The notes under the pieces: model-generated
What the model was told of the DNA's origin: nothing
Database searches by the model: none
What the model saw: the letters and a program-made list of their open reading frames with translations, nothing else
Translations under genes and position numbers: made by a program
Source: Uloborus plumipes
Lineage: Eukaryota; Arthropoda; Arachnida; Araneae; Uloboridae
NCBI GenBank assembly: GCA_038373865.1
Contig: JAXGGA010001671.1
Span: 80,161 to 144,160 of the forward strand
Length of the DNA stretch: 64,000 bases
Reading direction: 5' to 3'
Shown here: in pieces, positions 25,301 to 39,642 of the stretch
Position numbering within the stretch: position 1 is the stretch's first letter
Layout of the letters: each line of letters starts with the position of its first letter

Positions 25301-28300
25301 GATATGTAAAGTGCGTGTCCTATTTAAGGTGGCGTAGGGTGTTAGCTCTCTCTCTCTAAGGCTTGCTAAGACTTGCTTGTTTTGTTTTCACGTTTGAATT
25401 TTAGTTGTCGGCTGGCGTAGGATGACTCGACTCGCTCGTGGTATCTAAGCTTTGGCTGTTAGGCTAGCATGAGAATTGAATGATGCCGAGCTCAGATAAT
25501 ATTAGGCACGAGTCACCTAACGCAGCAATCTTTAATTTAATACTTTTATTAATTTAAGTTTCAATAGTTACTGTAGCCGATCTATGTTTTTGAAGTTTAA
25601 ATAAACTAACATTGTTTTTTCAACTTGACGAATTAGTTATTTCTGCATCGCCATACTTCTATTTCAAAATGCAACATTCCAACGTGAAGGGAACTTCAAC
25701 TTTTACAAGCTGGCCTTGAATTCTTTGAATGCGAGGCCATCACAATTTAGCGCTATTAACGGGATTTTGCGAAAAATCCACTGAATGATGCTAAAACCGG
25801 CGATGTTTAGAAAATGAATCATTGTAAATCATTTTTTGCATTGTTTCGTGGCAAATTAGGGGTGTAAATGTTTGCATTGTTATCTTGCTCACTCCAAGCA
25901 CCATTTTAACACTGAAGGCATGTACTAACAAATTTACACGTTAAAAGGAAGTAGTGTGGGGTCCATACCAGATTTTTTTCTTTCAAATAAAGTTTCTCTC
26001 AACTAGCAGACGATATTTTTCACGATTTCATAGATACACAAGAAAAACTTGGCAGACGAAAAACCAAAAATGAAGCAATGAAATGGTTTTATTTACATTG
26101 TTTTGTTTTCTTTTAATTACAGTTGCTTTCATACTAATAGACGATAGTTTTGCAGTTTAATACCAAGCTGTTGCATTTTTAATAGTTCTATGAAAAGAAT
26201 TGTCAGCACAACAAGCATTTCAAGCGCTCTTTTTTTCAAAGGGATTTCTTGTTTTGATGCAAAGTATAAAGCATTAACTAATTTGTAGTAATATTAAAAA
26301 ATCTGGTGTGAACACCATACTACTTCCTTTTTCGTTTAAATTCAATAATAAATGCCTCAAGTGTTAAAATAGTGCATTAGAGTGAGCAAGATAACAATTC
26401 AAACATTTACACCCCTAGTTTGTTAAGAATCAATGCAAAATAATGTTTTACAATAATTTATTTTCCAAATATTGCCGATTTTAACATGATTCAGTGAATT
26501 TTTCGCAAAATGTGCCCAATAGCGCCAAATTGAATCCAAATTTTAAAAAAAATCATTTTTTCGCCAAATTTGTCGCCAACTTGGTAACAAACACATGGCG
26601 ACCAAATGTTTGGCGATATATCGCCAAGTTGTTGCACCAAATCATATCTCTCAATCTGCATTGAAATTAACATTGATTTACCCCAAAAAGGGGTAAAAGA
26701 CCTCCTTGGGAACATTCGAATGCTACCACAAGGGGAGGTGCACCTCCCCTTGCGATCCCTCAGAGCCTACATACCAAACTAAGCTTCTAAGGCATACAGT
26801 TTTAGATTTATGCGACATACATACGCACATATATACATACATACGTGCGTACAGACATCATGAAAAAACTCGTCGTAATTAACTCGGGGATGGTCGAAAA
26901 GGATTTTTAGGCTGTTGATATGTTGGGAGGTACATATGCACGTGCTGATAGGTCAAAAAATCGACTCAACATTCATTCGGGGCTGAGCAAAATCAAATTT
27001 AAGACTCAAATTTGAGTGACATTTTTTTCGCGATCACAATACTTCCTTTACTACTTGAAAGGAAATAACAAGTGCAGTTCTGATATAATGAGCCATTAAC
27101 TCTTAAACTCCATAAATAGATTGTTAAATTGAACACAAATTAACTAACGAGAAGTATTGCACACCTATTTTTTTCATGTTATAAAACATAACATAATAAT
27201 CATGTTTATAAAATTATTATTAATGATCATGTTTATCTTTTGAATTTATAATCATGTTTTGTTTATGTAACTAGGCAATGAAATCATTCTTTCAGTTTTA
27301 CCTGTGCAGATTTTGGGTTTAACAATTCAGAGTCGAAGATAAAAAAATCAGAGAGTCGGAGTCGGACATTTTAACTCAGAGTTTGCATTTCAGAGTTCAA
27401 ATCAGAGTTGGAAACATATTGGGATTCGTAGTCAGTCATTTTCCCTCTGACTCTCCAGCCCTATATTTCACGCTCTTCTACAAAGTAGAAATAATGTGAC
27501 TTACGTTACTCTGGCCCGGAGGGACGGAACTGTTTTGATGCGAAGTCACAAAAATGCTAGTCCAGTTCTGATGTAATAAGTCATTTACTATTTAATTACG
27601 CAAATAATTGTTAAATTGTGCGAAAATTAACCATTAAGGGCTAAAGTATACATATTTTCTCAATGATAAATCATGTTTTGTAGCCTTATTCATATATCAG
27701 CTTTGTAACTAGTAAACGAAATAATTATTTTCTGTTTTTTTGCTCCCCTGCAAAGTGATGAAAATGGACTTACGTTAGTCTGGCCAGCGTGGGAAATAAG
27801 TATTTCATTTTGAGGAGCAGTACTGCTCCTCAAATTCTGTTATTGAGGAGCAGTTCTGTAAAATTGAGGAGCAGTTTTACGAAACTCACTAAATAACATC
27901 AACACGAAAACAAAGGTTTAAGAACTAATTTCTATCTTTTAAGTTTTAAATAATGCCTTATTTATTGATAAAAAAAATAATTTAAATTTATCAAGTAAAC
28001 TACAAGTTTTACAAGTAGTTTATCAAGTAATTTATCAACTCTTGACAGCTAATTTTTTATTAATTAGCTAAATCGGCCTTAAATAGCTGATAACGCGAGC
28101 TAATTTGACGAGTTGGTCACGCCCTATGTGGAGAGATAACGTCAATCAAAGAGGGGGCCGGAGGAACGGATTCGATGCACAAATTTTAAAGTCAGAAACG
28201 TTTAGTTTTGGAAAATGTTTTTTTTTTTTTTTTCAACATTATTTCTACTTCGCTTTTTACCTGGCTAATACAAAAACTAAAATCATGGTATTCAATCATT

Positions 28301-31300
28301 TATACAAATAATTAAAGCGATTTGAAAATTTTTTAAACAAGATATTACAAAGAAATCAAAACTAGTGAAAGATATATTAATAACGATAGTTAAATATAAT
28401 AACAGTTTAACCAAATTACAAAGATGTATTTCATCTATTGTAGTTAAAACCCAAGTTCTATTCAAAGATCATGCAAATGCTTACACAGATGTAAAATATA
28501 TATCAGCGATACGCCAACAGTAGGATACATATTTATACCATGAGAGCAGACAAAATTTATTTTGAGGAGGGGGGAAGTCTCACCGGCCTTAAGTTTAAAC
28601 ACTGCCCCAACAGTATGAGCCAAGAATGTAAAACTAAGGGTTTGGGGAGAGGAGAGTGGATCCCCCCCTCAAATTCCTGTATTATAATTAGTAAACACCC
28701 AAAAATTTTCACTTTTTTTAAAGGATTGTTAGCATTCCCTTGCTCAAGAAAAATAATTTGTACATAAATTTGAAACTAAGGGTATTAACATCTAAAGACA
28801 GACAAAAAGTAGTTACAACAGCAAAAAATCTATTAGTTTTAAAAGGAATTGGGGTTTAAGTTGATAAAGAAAAGTTCAGAAGTATTTAAGAGCCGTTTTT
28901 TTTAAGAATCAGGCAGTCAAAAAACTTGACATTTTTGATTTTGCTGAAAATTTCAGAATATGGTCTTTGTTTAAAATTATTAAACACGTGTTTTTTTATT
29001 TTTGCAAAAAAAAATTTTTTCTTTCCGTTTTGGGAGGTCAAAGTTGGACTTTGCTCTTTTTTTCAATAAAAACATGCCAACTTAGCCAATTGACATGCCA
29101 ATACTTTTTGCTTTAGGAGTGAACCGTGGAACTGACAATTATTTTGTGTTCTACTATATCCCCCCTAACTGTAAGTACATAAATATTTGTAGACGACTCT
29201 TGGCGCAAAGGTCAGAGGTCACTCAAAGTTGTAAGAAAAATAGTTTTTTAATGCAACTTTGACCGACCAAATCTTCTTGTGGAAACGTTGCACCACGGTA
29301 GTGTATATATCAGTAAATACCCACCAAAGAGTAGTATCCAAAAACATAAAGATATGTGTGGTTGATATTTTGCACATCGAAATATTTGACTCTGAAGTTG
29401 CAGAAATCGCAAAATCACGTGACTTTGAGGGTCATTATCTCCTTGCAGCATGAGTGACCAGATACAAAACTAGTTGGAGTAGAAGCCTTTTTTGTCCCAG
29501 AAACACAATCCGTTAACAAACCTATGGCTACTCTTTCAGTTTTTGCATAATTCGGCTCTAAACTTTGAAAAATGAGTGTTTTTCGGCGTTAAGAAAAAAG
29601 GCCAATTACCTGTTTTAAAATAGGTATTGCTATTATTTGTAGCACTATTATATCCCAACTTCCTAACTAGCTGAAATGGCATCTAAAGATGGTTATACAT
29701 ATGAAACCAAATTGAAAATGAATTCTCGAAAATACTCAGTATACGTCAAAAACCATATTTTTTTATTTGTCCAGGCGACGTCTTTTTTTTTTGTTACAGC
29801 TCTTTATTCCGTTCGCTTCCAACATGGTAAGCAATTTATGTACTTCTTGTCGTTCTAGTTGCTGTAAAACAGGAATGCAATGTATCTTAAGTCTGATTTA
29901 AAGCTATATATCCTGTCATATCAAGTTTATAATGCTAAAAGAATATTTTGAAATGGACAATAAACATAATCCAAAAAAAAAAAAAACTTCTGTTCAGCTG
30001 TGCCCTCTTGGTAGATGTTGTGAATGCCATAAAAAACTTAACTTTTTAACAAATCAGAAGCCTCTTTAGCAAAATGTCACTTCTTAAAAATCTTGGTACA
30101 TTAAAGCCCCTCGGTGCAGGTCTGGAAATTTTTGATGACATTCATGACATCGAGCAAGAGGGCGAAGCTGAATAAGTAAGTTTTTTTTTAGATTAGATCT
30201 ATTATCCATTTCAAAATATTCTTTTACATTATGACAAGAGAAATTACTTTATATCAGACTTAAGATATATTAATTTCCAGTTTTACAGCAACTAGAACGA
30301 CAAGAAGCACATAAATTGCTTACCATGTTGGAACCGAACGGAATAAAGAGCTGTAACGAAAAAAAAACGTCGCCTGGACAAACAAAAAAATATGGTTTTA
30401 GACGTATACTGAGTATTTTCGAGAATTATTTTCAATTTGGTTTCAACTGTATAACTATCTTTAGATGCCATTTCAGTTAGTTAGGAAGTTGGGATAAAAT
30501 AATGCTACAAATAATAGCAATACCTATTTTAAAACAGGTAATTGGCCTTTTTTCTTAACGCCGAAAAACACTCATTTTTCAAAGTTTAGAGCCGAATTAT
30601 GCAAAAACTGAAAGAGTAGCCATAGGTTTGTTAACGGATTGTGTTTCTGGGACAAGAAAGGCTTCTACTCCAACTAGTTTTGTATCTGGTCACTCATGCT
30701 GCAAGGAGATAATGACCCTCAAAGTCACGTGATTTTGCGATTTCTGCAACTTCAGAGTCAAATATTTCGATGTGCAAAATATCAACCACACATATCTTTA
30801 TGTTTTTGGATACTACTCTTTGGTGGGTATTTACTGATATATACACTACCGTGGTGCACCGTTTCCACAAGAAGATTTGGTCGGTCAAAGTTGCATTAAA
30901 AAACTATTTTTCTTACAACTTTGAGTGACCTCTGACCTTTGCGCCAAGAGTCGTCCACAAATATTTATGTACTTACAGCTAGGGGGGATATAGTAGAACA
31001 CAAAATAATTGTCAGTTCCACGGTTCACTCCTAAAGCAAAAAGTATTGGCTCATCTAAGTTGGCATGTTTTTATTGAAAAAAAGAGCAAAGTCCAACTTT
31101 GACCTCCCAAAATGGAAAGAAAAAAAATTTTTTTAGAATAAAAAAACACGTGTTTAATAATTTTAAATAAAGACCATATTCTGAAATTTTCAGCAAAATC
31201 AAAAATGTCAAGTTTTTTGACTGCCTGATTCTTAAAAAAAACGGCTCTTAATTCAAATAGAAATTTTTTAAAAATATTAGTATAAATAATAAACACTTAG

Positions 31301-34300
31301 GTAACATTTTCAAATTTGCAATTAAGTAATATAAATATTCAAATATTAATACATAGTTTATTGATAAAAGCAACTAGGTAAGACACCTTTTATATTCAAA
31401 ATAAATTATGTTAATGAATCAAAATTTTAAAAAATACTATGTAGGGATGCACCGATAAGCAAATTGGCCGATTACCGATTACTGATTAATCGGCAGTTGA
31501 TAATCGGCCGATTAATCGGCTGAGCCGATTAATGATGAAGATGATTGTTTTCAATTTTACCATCACTGATTTTTCTCTATTGTACAATTCGAAGTTAGAA
31601 ATAATGAGTACATGGTGTGTATTTTAAGTAATGAGAATAAGTCCACAAAAAATAATTTATTAGAGATATCGCTACAAATCTTAAGTAGTCTTCAAAGTAT
31701 GCTCCTTGAGCATCTTTACACTTCTACGGGCGACATTTCCACGCTTCGTGCGCCCCCTGGAAGTCACCAACTGAAGCATCCTTCAGAGCATGCGTGCAAG
31801 CCCTTTTGCCATCATCTAGGGTCCCGTGGCGGCGCCTTTTGGGGGCGGTTTTCACTTTAAGGAAGAGCAGAAGGTCTGCTGGGGGAGGGGGTCAAGGTCG
31901 GGGCTGTAGGGAGACTGTGGAAGATCTTTTGAAACGGCCTCATGGTCTTGCTTTTGAACGTCCGTTAAAACTTTCAGCACAAGTTTGTCGCAAATCTTCC
32001 TCATCCCAAAATCCTTACTGATGATTTTGTGAAAAACTATTTTATTCATTCCTAGCTATTCTGCGATCATGCGAACACTTAAACGCAGGTCTGTGTTCAG
32101 CAAATTTCGCACACATTGCTCTTTTTCTGCGGTTCTTGATGTTGAAGTGTGACCTGCACGGGGTTCGTCTTCCACGCTCCCTCCGCCTTCTTTAAACATT
32201 TTGTGCCATCTAAAACTTAAGTTTGCAATAAGCTTTCCCTGCCGTAAGCTTACTGAATTATTCCACGCAAAATTTGATTGCGTAACGCTGTTCAATACTT
32301 TGTCGCATTTTGAGCTTGCACACACTTTTTTGAAGACGTCTACGCCTCGCGTGATCCCGCTTCAACTAAAGCCAGCAAGCGACTGCCGAGTGAAGCGTTA
32401 TCAAGGTTGAAGGCCACACTACCGACTACAACCGGTCGGAGTGCCCTCTGGCGTACAGCCGCATCAGGACAAAAATATTCTCATTACTTAAAATACAGAC
32501 CTTGTAATTTATTTACGAGGGAAGATTTTTTCCCATTTTCGTAGTTTTCACAAAATAATTTCAATATTTTTTCAAATATCTTAAAACCAATTTTCATATT
32601 ATTGTCAATAATAGTATTGACACATTCTTAGGGTTATTTTAATTGGACATAAAAATTCAAAAAAAAGGGGGAGGAGTCTGTGGTGAGCACTTAGAAGTAC
32701 TTTTAATTCATACTTTTTAATAATTAGTAGCCTTTAATTCAGTACTTTTATTCTTTGAAAATTAGAGGTTATCTAAAAGCACTGTGCTAAGAGAAAACTC
32801 TCGCCACATGACAAATATTGCAACATTGTCTATGTATATTTATTCAAAGTAGGATAATTAATTAAAAAAAAAACTTTATATCAACTGTTAGGATTATTAT
32901 TACTGTTAATAAAATTTTTCATCATAGTTTCTTAGTAAAGGTATACTTTAAAGAATAATATTTGAAAAATATTTTTCCCGCCGATTAATCGGCCCTATTT
33001 TGCCGATTATTAATAATCGGCAAAGTGGCTGATTATGGCCGATTAATCGGTACTGCCGATTAATCGGTGCATCCCTAATACTATGATTTAAAACATCTAA
33101 AAATTAAAAAAAAAAAAAAAGAGTTGAAACATATATAGTGCACACTACTAACAGTAAGGTTCAGTAAAAGTGGTATTTACTGTCTGTTTGCGTTTTGTGT
33201 GCCTGGCAGCCACAGATGCTTCCATTTGAAAAAGGGGAGATAAGTTTAGGATGCGCACTTCCCGTTGCCTTCAGTTTTTGCTCGCTTGCTACTTCCTCAT
33301 TGCATTTCCCCCCTATTTCGAGACAGTCTGAAGAGACTTGGCGCGTGCGCTGATACGATGGAGGTTTCGCGAAAAAATGTTAGACAGTACTATTTATTTT
33401 GTCTGCATATTACAGTAAACAAAGTTATTTGTTTTCAATCCTAATAGTTTCTATTTAACTGTAATGCATACCCTGGAAGTCTCTTGTAAGCACTGAAATG
33501 AAAACATAAAATGCAAAACATCGACGTTAATATTTTCTGAAATGAATTTTCAACTAATTTCACCTTTAACGGGGTTGGGGGGGAGCAAGAATATGCATAT
33601 GGTTTATTTATTTTGAACAAGGTTTCTAATATGGTATTAAAATTGAAATTCATTCTCGACGATTATTATACTCGGTGACTTATTCAACTATTTCAGTAGA
33701 AATCGCAGTAGAAAGGATGTTAAAAATAATACGGTCTCTAATAAATCTGTGATTAAAGCATTGATATTTGGAAAGAAATCATCACACCGATCTTTGAACA
33801 AAAAAAAAAAAAAAAACACTACAGTTGTTAAAAGAGCATCGAAACATCTAAGACTCATGGGTAATTATCAAAGTTTTTATGAGAAGACGAATGCGGCAGA
33901 ATAGCCGGAACTGAATAGAACGGAAGTATAACCAAATCTGCTAAGGCGAGCTAGGAACTATGGAAGTTTTAGCATGCTCCAATCATTTACCAAACTTTTT
34001 TCTTCATTTAGCTTTCATACCCAGGCCAGTCATTTGGAGGGGGGGGGGGTCAGTTGCCCCCACCCCCACCCATTTTTCATTAATTTTTATGGCATTCCTA
34101 AAATTTAATTCATATTCTAAAAATATATTCGAAATTTTTTTCCATATTTTATAGCTTATCTTCGGTTTTCATCCACTAGATGTTGACTTTTTCTTTTAAC
34201 ATGTGAACCAGCATTCATTAATCACTGTGTAAAAAAACTAAAAGAATGAAAGGTACTTAACCCTACCAGTTAGAAACATTACGTATAACCTTATTAAATT

Positions 34301-37300
34301 TCTTATTGACTTAAAAAACGTTCCATGGTGTCTTCTTTCATCCGATTCAAAAATTCTTCTCAATGTCTGTGATAAGAAGGGGAGCTATTTACGAAGACTC
34401 TTTTGACCTTTAATACACATTTTGTTGTTTTTCGCCTACTTTCCCGTTAAAAACAAAAGAAAAACGAAAAAGGCATTAAAAGTGGCTTAATGCATCCAAA
34501 AAATATCGCCAAGTCCAAAAAAAAAAAGTCAAAAAGAAATAAAAAGATAAAATAAATATCGAAAAATTAAAAATTGGAAAGTAGGGTATTGAGATGGGGA
34601 ATTTGTGCGTCTGTCGGTCTGTCTATCCCCCCCCCCCTAATAACTTTCGAATGAACATTCCGATTTGAACAAACTTTTTTTTGTTGGAAAGATCTCGGCG
34701 AGTACAGCTCATTCCCATATTTGATTTTTCGATTTGAACAATTTTTGGTTCAACTTTGAGCCGTTCAAACAGCCTGTCTCGCGAAACTAACTTTTTAATG
34801 AACAGTCCGATTTGAACAAACTTTTTTTTGTTGGAAAGATTTTATCAAGGATACTTCATTCCCGTATTTACATTTCCGATTTGAACAAACTTTTTTTTGT
34901 TGGAAAGATCTTATTAAGGATACTTCATTCCCGTATTTACATTTCCGATTTGAACAATTTTTCGTTCAACATTGAACTGTTCAAACAAGCCCCTAATAAT
35001 TTTTGAGTGACCAGTCGGATTTCAACAAACTTTTTTTTTATTTGAAGGATCTCAGCAAGGATACTTCATTACCATACTTAAATTTTCAATTTGAAAATTT
35101 TTTCGTTCAACATTGAATCATTCAAACAAACTGTCACCCCTAATAACTTTTGAGTGAACAGTTCTATTTAAACGAACTTTTTTTTTGTTCGAAGGATCTC
35201 GGCAAGGATATTTCATTACCGCATTTAAATTTTCAATTTGAACATTTTTTTGTTCAACATTGAACTTTTCAAGCAAGCTTTCCCCACCTAATAACTTTCA
35301 AGTGAACCGTCCAAATTGAATACACTTTTTTTTTGTTCGAAAGATCTCGGAGAGGCTCATTCCCATAGCTCGCTTTTTTGATTTGAACCATTTTTCGTTC
35401 AACGTTGAACCGCTCAGAAAAAAACTTAACATTAGCGCCTACGGGGAAATTTAAGTTGAATGTTGATCCTGAGCTTAAAGGCAGATTTCCTTCAAACTGA
35501 TTTTGAAAGAAAATGATTTTGATAAATAATGCATTGTAAAGTACTTTTCTGAATAGTCTTCCGTGAGGACTGTGATTCCAACTCCGAGTCCATAAACATG
35601 GCGGAAATGCAGGCTCAGAAAAAAAAAATGATTGACTGTGCAGACGGTTTTTGGTTATTTATTTATCTGTTTTGTTTTTATTATTATTCTTTCTTTTTTT
35701 TTTTTTGTAGACGATTTTTTTTTTTTTTTTGTAACAAAAATTTTCCATTCGCGAGAGCATTTTATTCTTTATTTATATTTAACAACTGGCAATGGATTAA
35801 AAATGAAATTCGAGACATTTTATTAACGAACAAGTTTTTTTTTTCTCTCTTTGATAAAATGTGTTTTGATGTTCTTTGTACTTTTATTTATTTATTTTTT
35901 GAAAATGATTGAGAATTTTTTCTATGGAAGAACTATAACAGTTATTCTCTAAAAGGTGCGACAACACTTTATTTATTCGTTTATTTACTTTTTACGTTTC
36001 TATATCATCAAATGAGAGGGGTATGTTTTGCTTTTAGAAATCAGCTTTAAGTGCGAAAAAGGTAAGTTTGACATAATTTTCAGTCTCAGATAATCAAGAG
36101 AATATTGATCAGATGCTAGAATGCCGATGTCGATGTAAGGGAAAGTAGGCTCGTTTAGTTCTTGACAGAACTTCTTGTTTGTGATTAAAAGGGTCTTCAA
36201 TGTCTAGTGGGTCAGTGGCTCACCCAGGATTGTTTCCTGGAAGGGGCTACGTGGCACTCCCTCGGAAAGTTTTCGAATTTTAAGTTCTAGAGAAAAAAAA
36301 ACAGGGGTCATTTTTGGTTAAAATAAGAAGGAGTTGAGGGCTATCTCTCAGCAAATTTAAAAATACTAAGTCAAAAAAAAAAAGCAGTTTGGTTTTATCA
36401 AGGGGGTTCATCTTCATGCTTACGAGAGAAGCTTAAGACCCTTAGCTATCCCTGTGAGTGTGCCACTGCTACAAATAAATTTAGAAGCTAAACTTGTATG
36501 TCCACCCAAAATGAACTTCATTTTTTTGCTCTCAAATTATTGGCGGATTATGCAAAGATTTTTTTCTTCTTTAGTACGATTTTAGGATTTTTAGATTATA
36601 CGTCACTGCGGATAATACGGTACTAAAAATAGACATTATAGCTAAGAACATTAACAGAAAAAAATACCTTTCAATTGGAGGAGTCAAAGGTGGTAGTGGT
36701 TGTGGTTTTGGAGCCTTTTTTGCTGACCAAGTTTGCAAAACTGAAAAAAAAAAAAAAAAAAATCAATAATTAAAACCAATTACTTATTATGATATATGAA
36801 TGTAAAAAAATACTAACAGCAGGGTAACTGTTAACTGAAGAAGACATCAGTTTCCAATACATCCAATATTCAAAAGCGAAATATAGAATCATCAGAATAT
36901 TTAGAATAGAATAATATTCAGCAAAATGAAATCATGAAAAATTCACATAAAACGAAAACGAATTATCAATTTAAAAGTGTAATAAAAATTTATAAACTGA
37001 AGTCAATCAAAATATTAATAAACGTCTAGTTAATGGTTTCAAGTTCTAGATAGCTAACGCTGTGTTTGTCTGCCTTGTCAGGGAAACTATCTCATATTCA
37101 AGTCTGTAACTACATGCAAAAATAAAACAGAGCTTCCTGCTTATAACAACCACATTTTTGTATTGAACCACTGCTTATGCTTTGGTAGGCATATTGAAAG
37201 TTATGATCTATAAATCATTTGTCTGATAATCTCCTAAATCTCGTGGATACGATGATTCAAGAAATGCCTACTTTGTTGATTTTGAGAACTTGTTATTGGC

Positions 37301-39610
37301 CATGGCAGTGAATTATAATTAAAATATAAAGGAGTTTGATTACAGAAATGCAGACAAGGTGAAAGATTATCTATCAGGAAACACTTTGATAACTAAGAGA
37401 ACTTTCTCCACCAATATTAAGTTTTGAAACTTCGACCTGTGAAAGTTAATTAATTTATCATCATTAAAGGGGAGGAAAGTGAACACGTGTTGACCAGTCA
37501 ATTAACTCTTATAGTTTGAAATTTTGAAACATAATATTGGTGGAAGAAATTCCCTTATAGTTATAAAAGTGTTTTCTTGTGGATAATCTTTTGCCTTGTA
37601 TCCCTTTCTGCAATCCAACTCCTTTATATTTGGACTGTCGTCTACTGCCATGGCCAATAACAAGTTATTTTAATACACAAAGTAGGCATTTCTTTGAATC
37701 ACTGGATGCACAAGGTTTAGGAGATTATTAGATAAATTAATTATAGATTGTGCATATGTAACTTTCAATGTGTCAACAGGTACTGGTCTATGTTTCACAA
37801 AGTTCTCTTTCTTCCTTTTTTTTTCTAATTTCTTAAACTATACTGAAGCATAATTTTTTTTTAAATATAATTACGGGTATCTTCATATCCTTAGCAGTTC
37901 TGCTTGAAAAAGAACACAAGCGAATTACTGAACGATAATGACTCAAAGGTCTTGGATTTTTTAGTGAGATCACTGTCACTTTTTTCTCTCTGTATCACAT
38001 TGACAATATCCATTAAATAATTTTGCTCATTTTTTAAGTCAGGTTTTAAAGCTTCGATATCTTCTGATCGAGTTCTCAAAACTTTAATAACACAACAGTT
38101 GACTTTTCAAAAACTGGTTAGCTTAAGGGTTTTAAAACTGGTTAGTGTGACGGTTAGTCAGGCATCCCCGATAGAGATTTTTCTGTTTATTACTATCAAG
38201 CTAATTTTCCGTCAGTAGCTTCATTTTAATGAGACGCCCAACTTTTCCTCTTACAACAAGTCTCGATTGTGGTAGCTAACAGGGGGTAGCAGGTATCAAA
38301 TGTGTCGATTCTATGGGTCTCAAAAACTTATCACTAACTGAGGCTTTTTTACTTAAAACTTCAGATAATTATTAAAATTGTTGAAAAAAATATTTGTCGT
38401 AGAAGGTGTATGGTTTGATCAAAGAGTCCCATTCCTCCCAACATGAATCGGTTACGAGGTCATGAAAAGTAATTACTAACTACCCAAGTTTTTTTTCTAC
38501 TCCTTAGTCAATATGTACATAATTTAACAGTCACATTGTCCAACAAATTGCGTGGTACATTATCCCGGTCCTATGCTCAGAAATTATTAGTACCACAAGA
38601 CCATTTTTCTTATTACTAGCTGTAGGACAAAATATTATTTTATAGGTTAGTGTATTCTCTATCCAGATAAAACAATGCCCTACAAGTAAACAGGTAGGTA
38701 TCGCTAGTACGACAAGAATTGTAAGGTTGTTTTTTTGCAGGATTATGGTCGATATTTACGGAGAATTCCTAATATACTCTGAGCATGCATAGTGGCAAGG
38801 CTCAGCCATAATACCAAATTGTGAAAAATAAATTTATTTCTATTAGCACAAATTGAAAATGTGTATTCAATTGGAGTACCACAATAACGTACCACAAAAT
38901 TTGAAGGACAATGTGACTGTTAAATTATATAAATATTCACGAAAAAAAAAGTAAAAAAATGCAGTAGTTAGTAATTATTTTTGATGATCTCGTAATCGAT
39001 ACATGCTGGGAGGAGGGGACTCTGATCAAAGCATACATTTTGTAGGACGAATATTTTTTCTACTAATGTTAACAATTTTCTTAATATTTAATAAAAAAAA
39101 CCAACAATTAGTATTATATTTTTGAGTATGGTCATATCGACATATTTTTTCCCTGCTATACTTGTTAGCTACCCCAAACCAGGGTTGGCAAGGTTTTGGA
39201 CAGAACGGTAAAAACCACGGTTTAAACCGTCCTGTCCAAAACCCATGTGTCCAAAACTGTCCAAAACTACATTTTTAGTACAATTTTATATTTTGAACAA
39301 ATATCAAAAGCACAAAATTATACTTGAAGTTAAGACTTAATTTAAACATTTAAATATGTACATAAAAACATATATAAGATTTTCAGCTGATACTAATCTA
39401 GTTACTTAGAAGTTACTATTTTTCATTAAAAAATTAGTTAGTTCTCATAAGTTTATATTATTTTATTTTTAATACTAGCTAAACTTCTTTTGAATATAGA
39501 TGCAAATGAGGGTGTTCAAAAGGTACAATCAGGTTATCTGCTCAACCTGGACTTTTCAATTCCATGACTTTCCCTGACTTTCCATGACTTTTGCGAACTA
39601 TTTTCCATGA

Positions 39611-39642
<32 letters not shown>

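Larger units (their letters stand above)
24770..26930. mobile_element. Foldback element family, disrupted; second copy at 63432-64000
   Basis: The segment 24770-25036 plus 25742-26070 is the inverse of about 26290-26760, sharing 'cgccaaattggcgacaaatt' and 'gcaagataacaattcaaac' type blocks. The left arm is interrupted by about 705 bp (25037-25741). Right of the arm are ACAT-rich microsatellite DNA and the 'aactcggggatggtcgaaa' tail, both also present in the copy at the window's right edge. No protein is recognised. Confidence 0.7.
31442..33077. mobile_element. hAT-type element with perfect 8-bp duplication
   Basis: The termini TAGGGATGCACCGAT and ATCGGTGCATCCCTA are flanked by ATACTATG on both sides (31434-31441, 33078-33085), a perfect 8-bp duplication. 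Subterminal regions contain many 'ccgattaatcgg' palindromic words, about six at the left and seven at the right. It contains no hAT transposase but does contain a mariner relic (31622-32493). Confidence 0.9.

Noticed and set aside
29259..30888. Identical 64-codon ORFs on opposite strands (29259-29453 and 30694-30888) as a gene pair
   Set aside because: They are mirror images created by the foldback arms and have no domain or codon signal.
34812..35006. 64-codon ORF with a repeated NKLFFVGKIL peptide as a repeat protein
   Set aside because: The frame is a by-product of the tandem DNA array; other units are closed in the same frame.
35598..35912. 104-codon ORF as a membrane protein
   Set aside because: Its phenylalanine runs come from long T tracts, and there is no splice or promoter context.
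37150..37775. CRISPR-like or other regularly spaced repeat arrays
   Set aside because: Repeats here are inverted and irregular; no direct repeats with constant spacers exist anywhere in the window.
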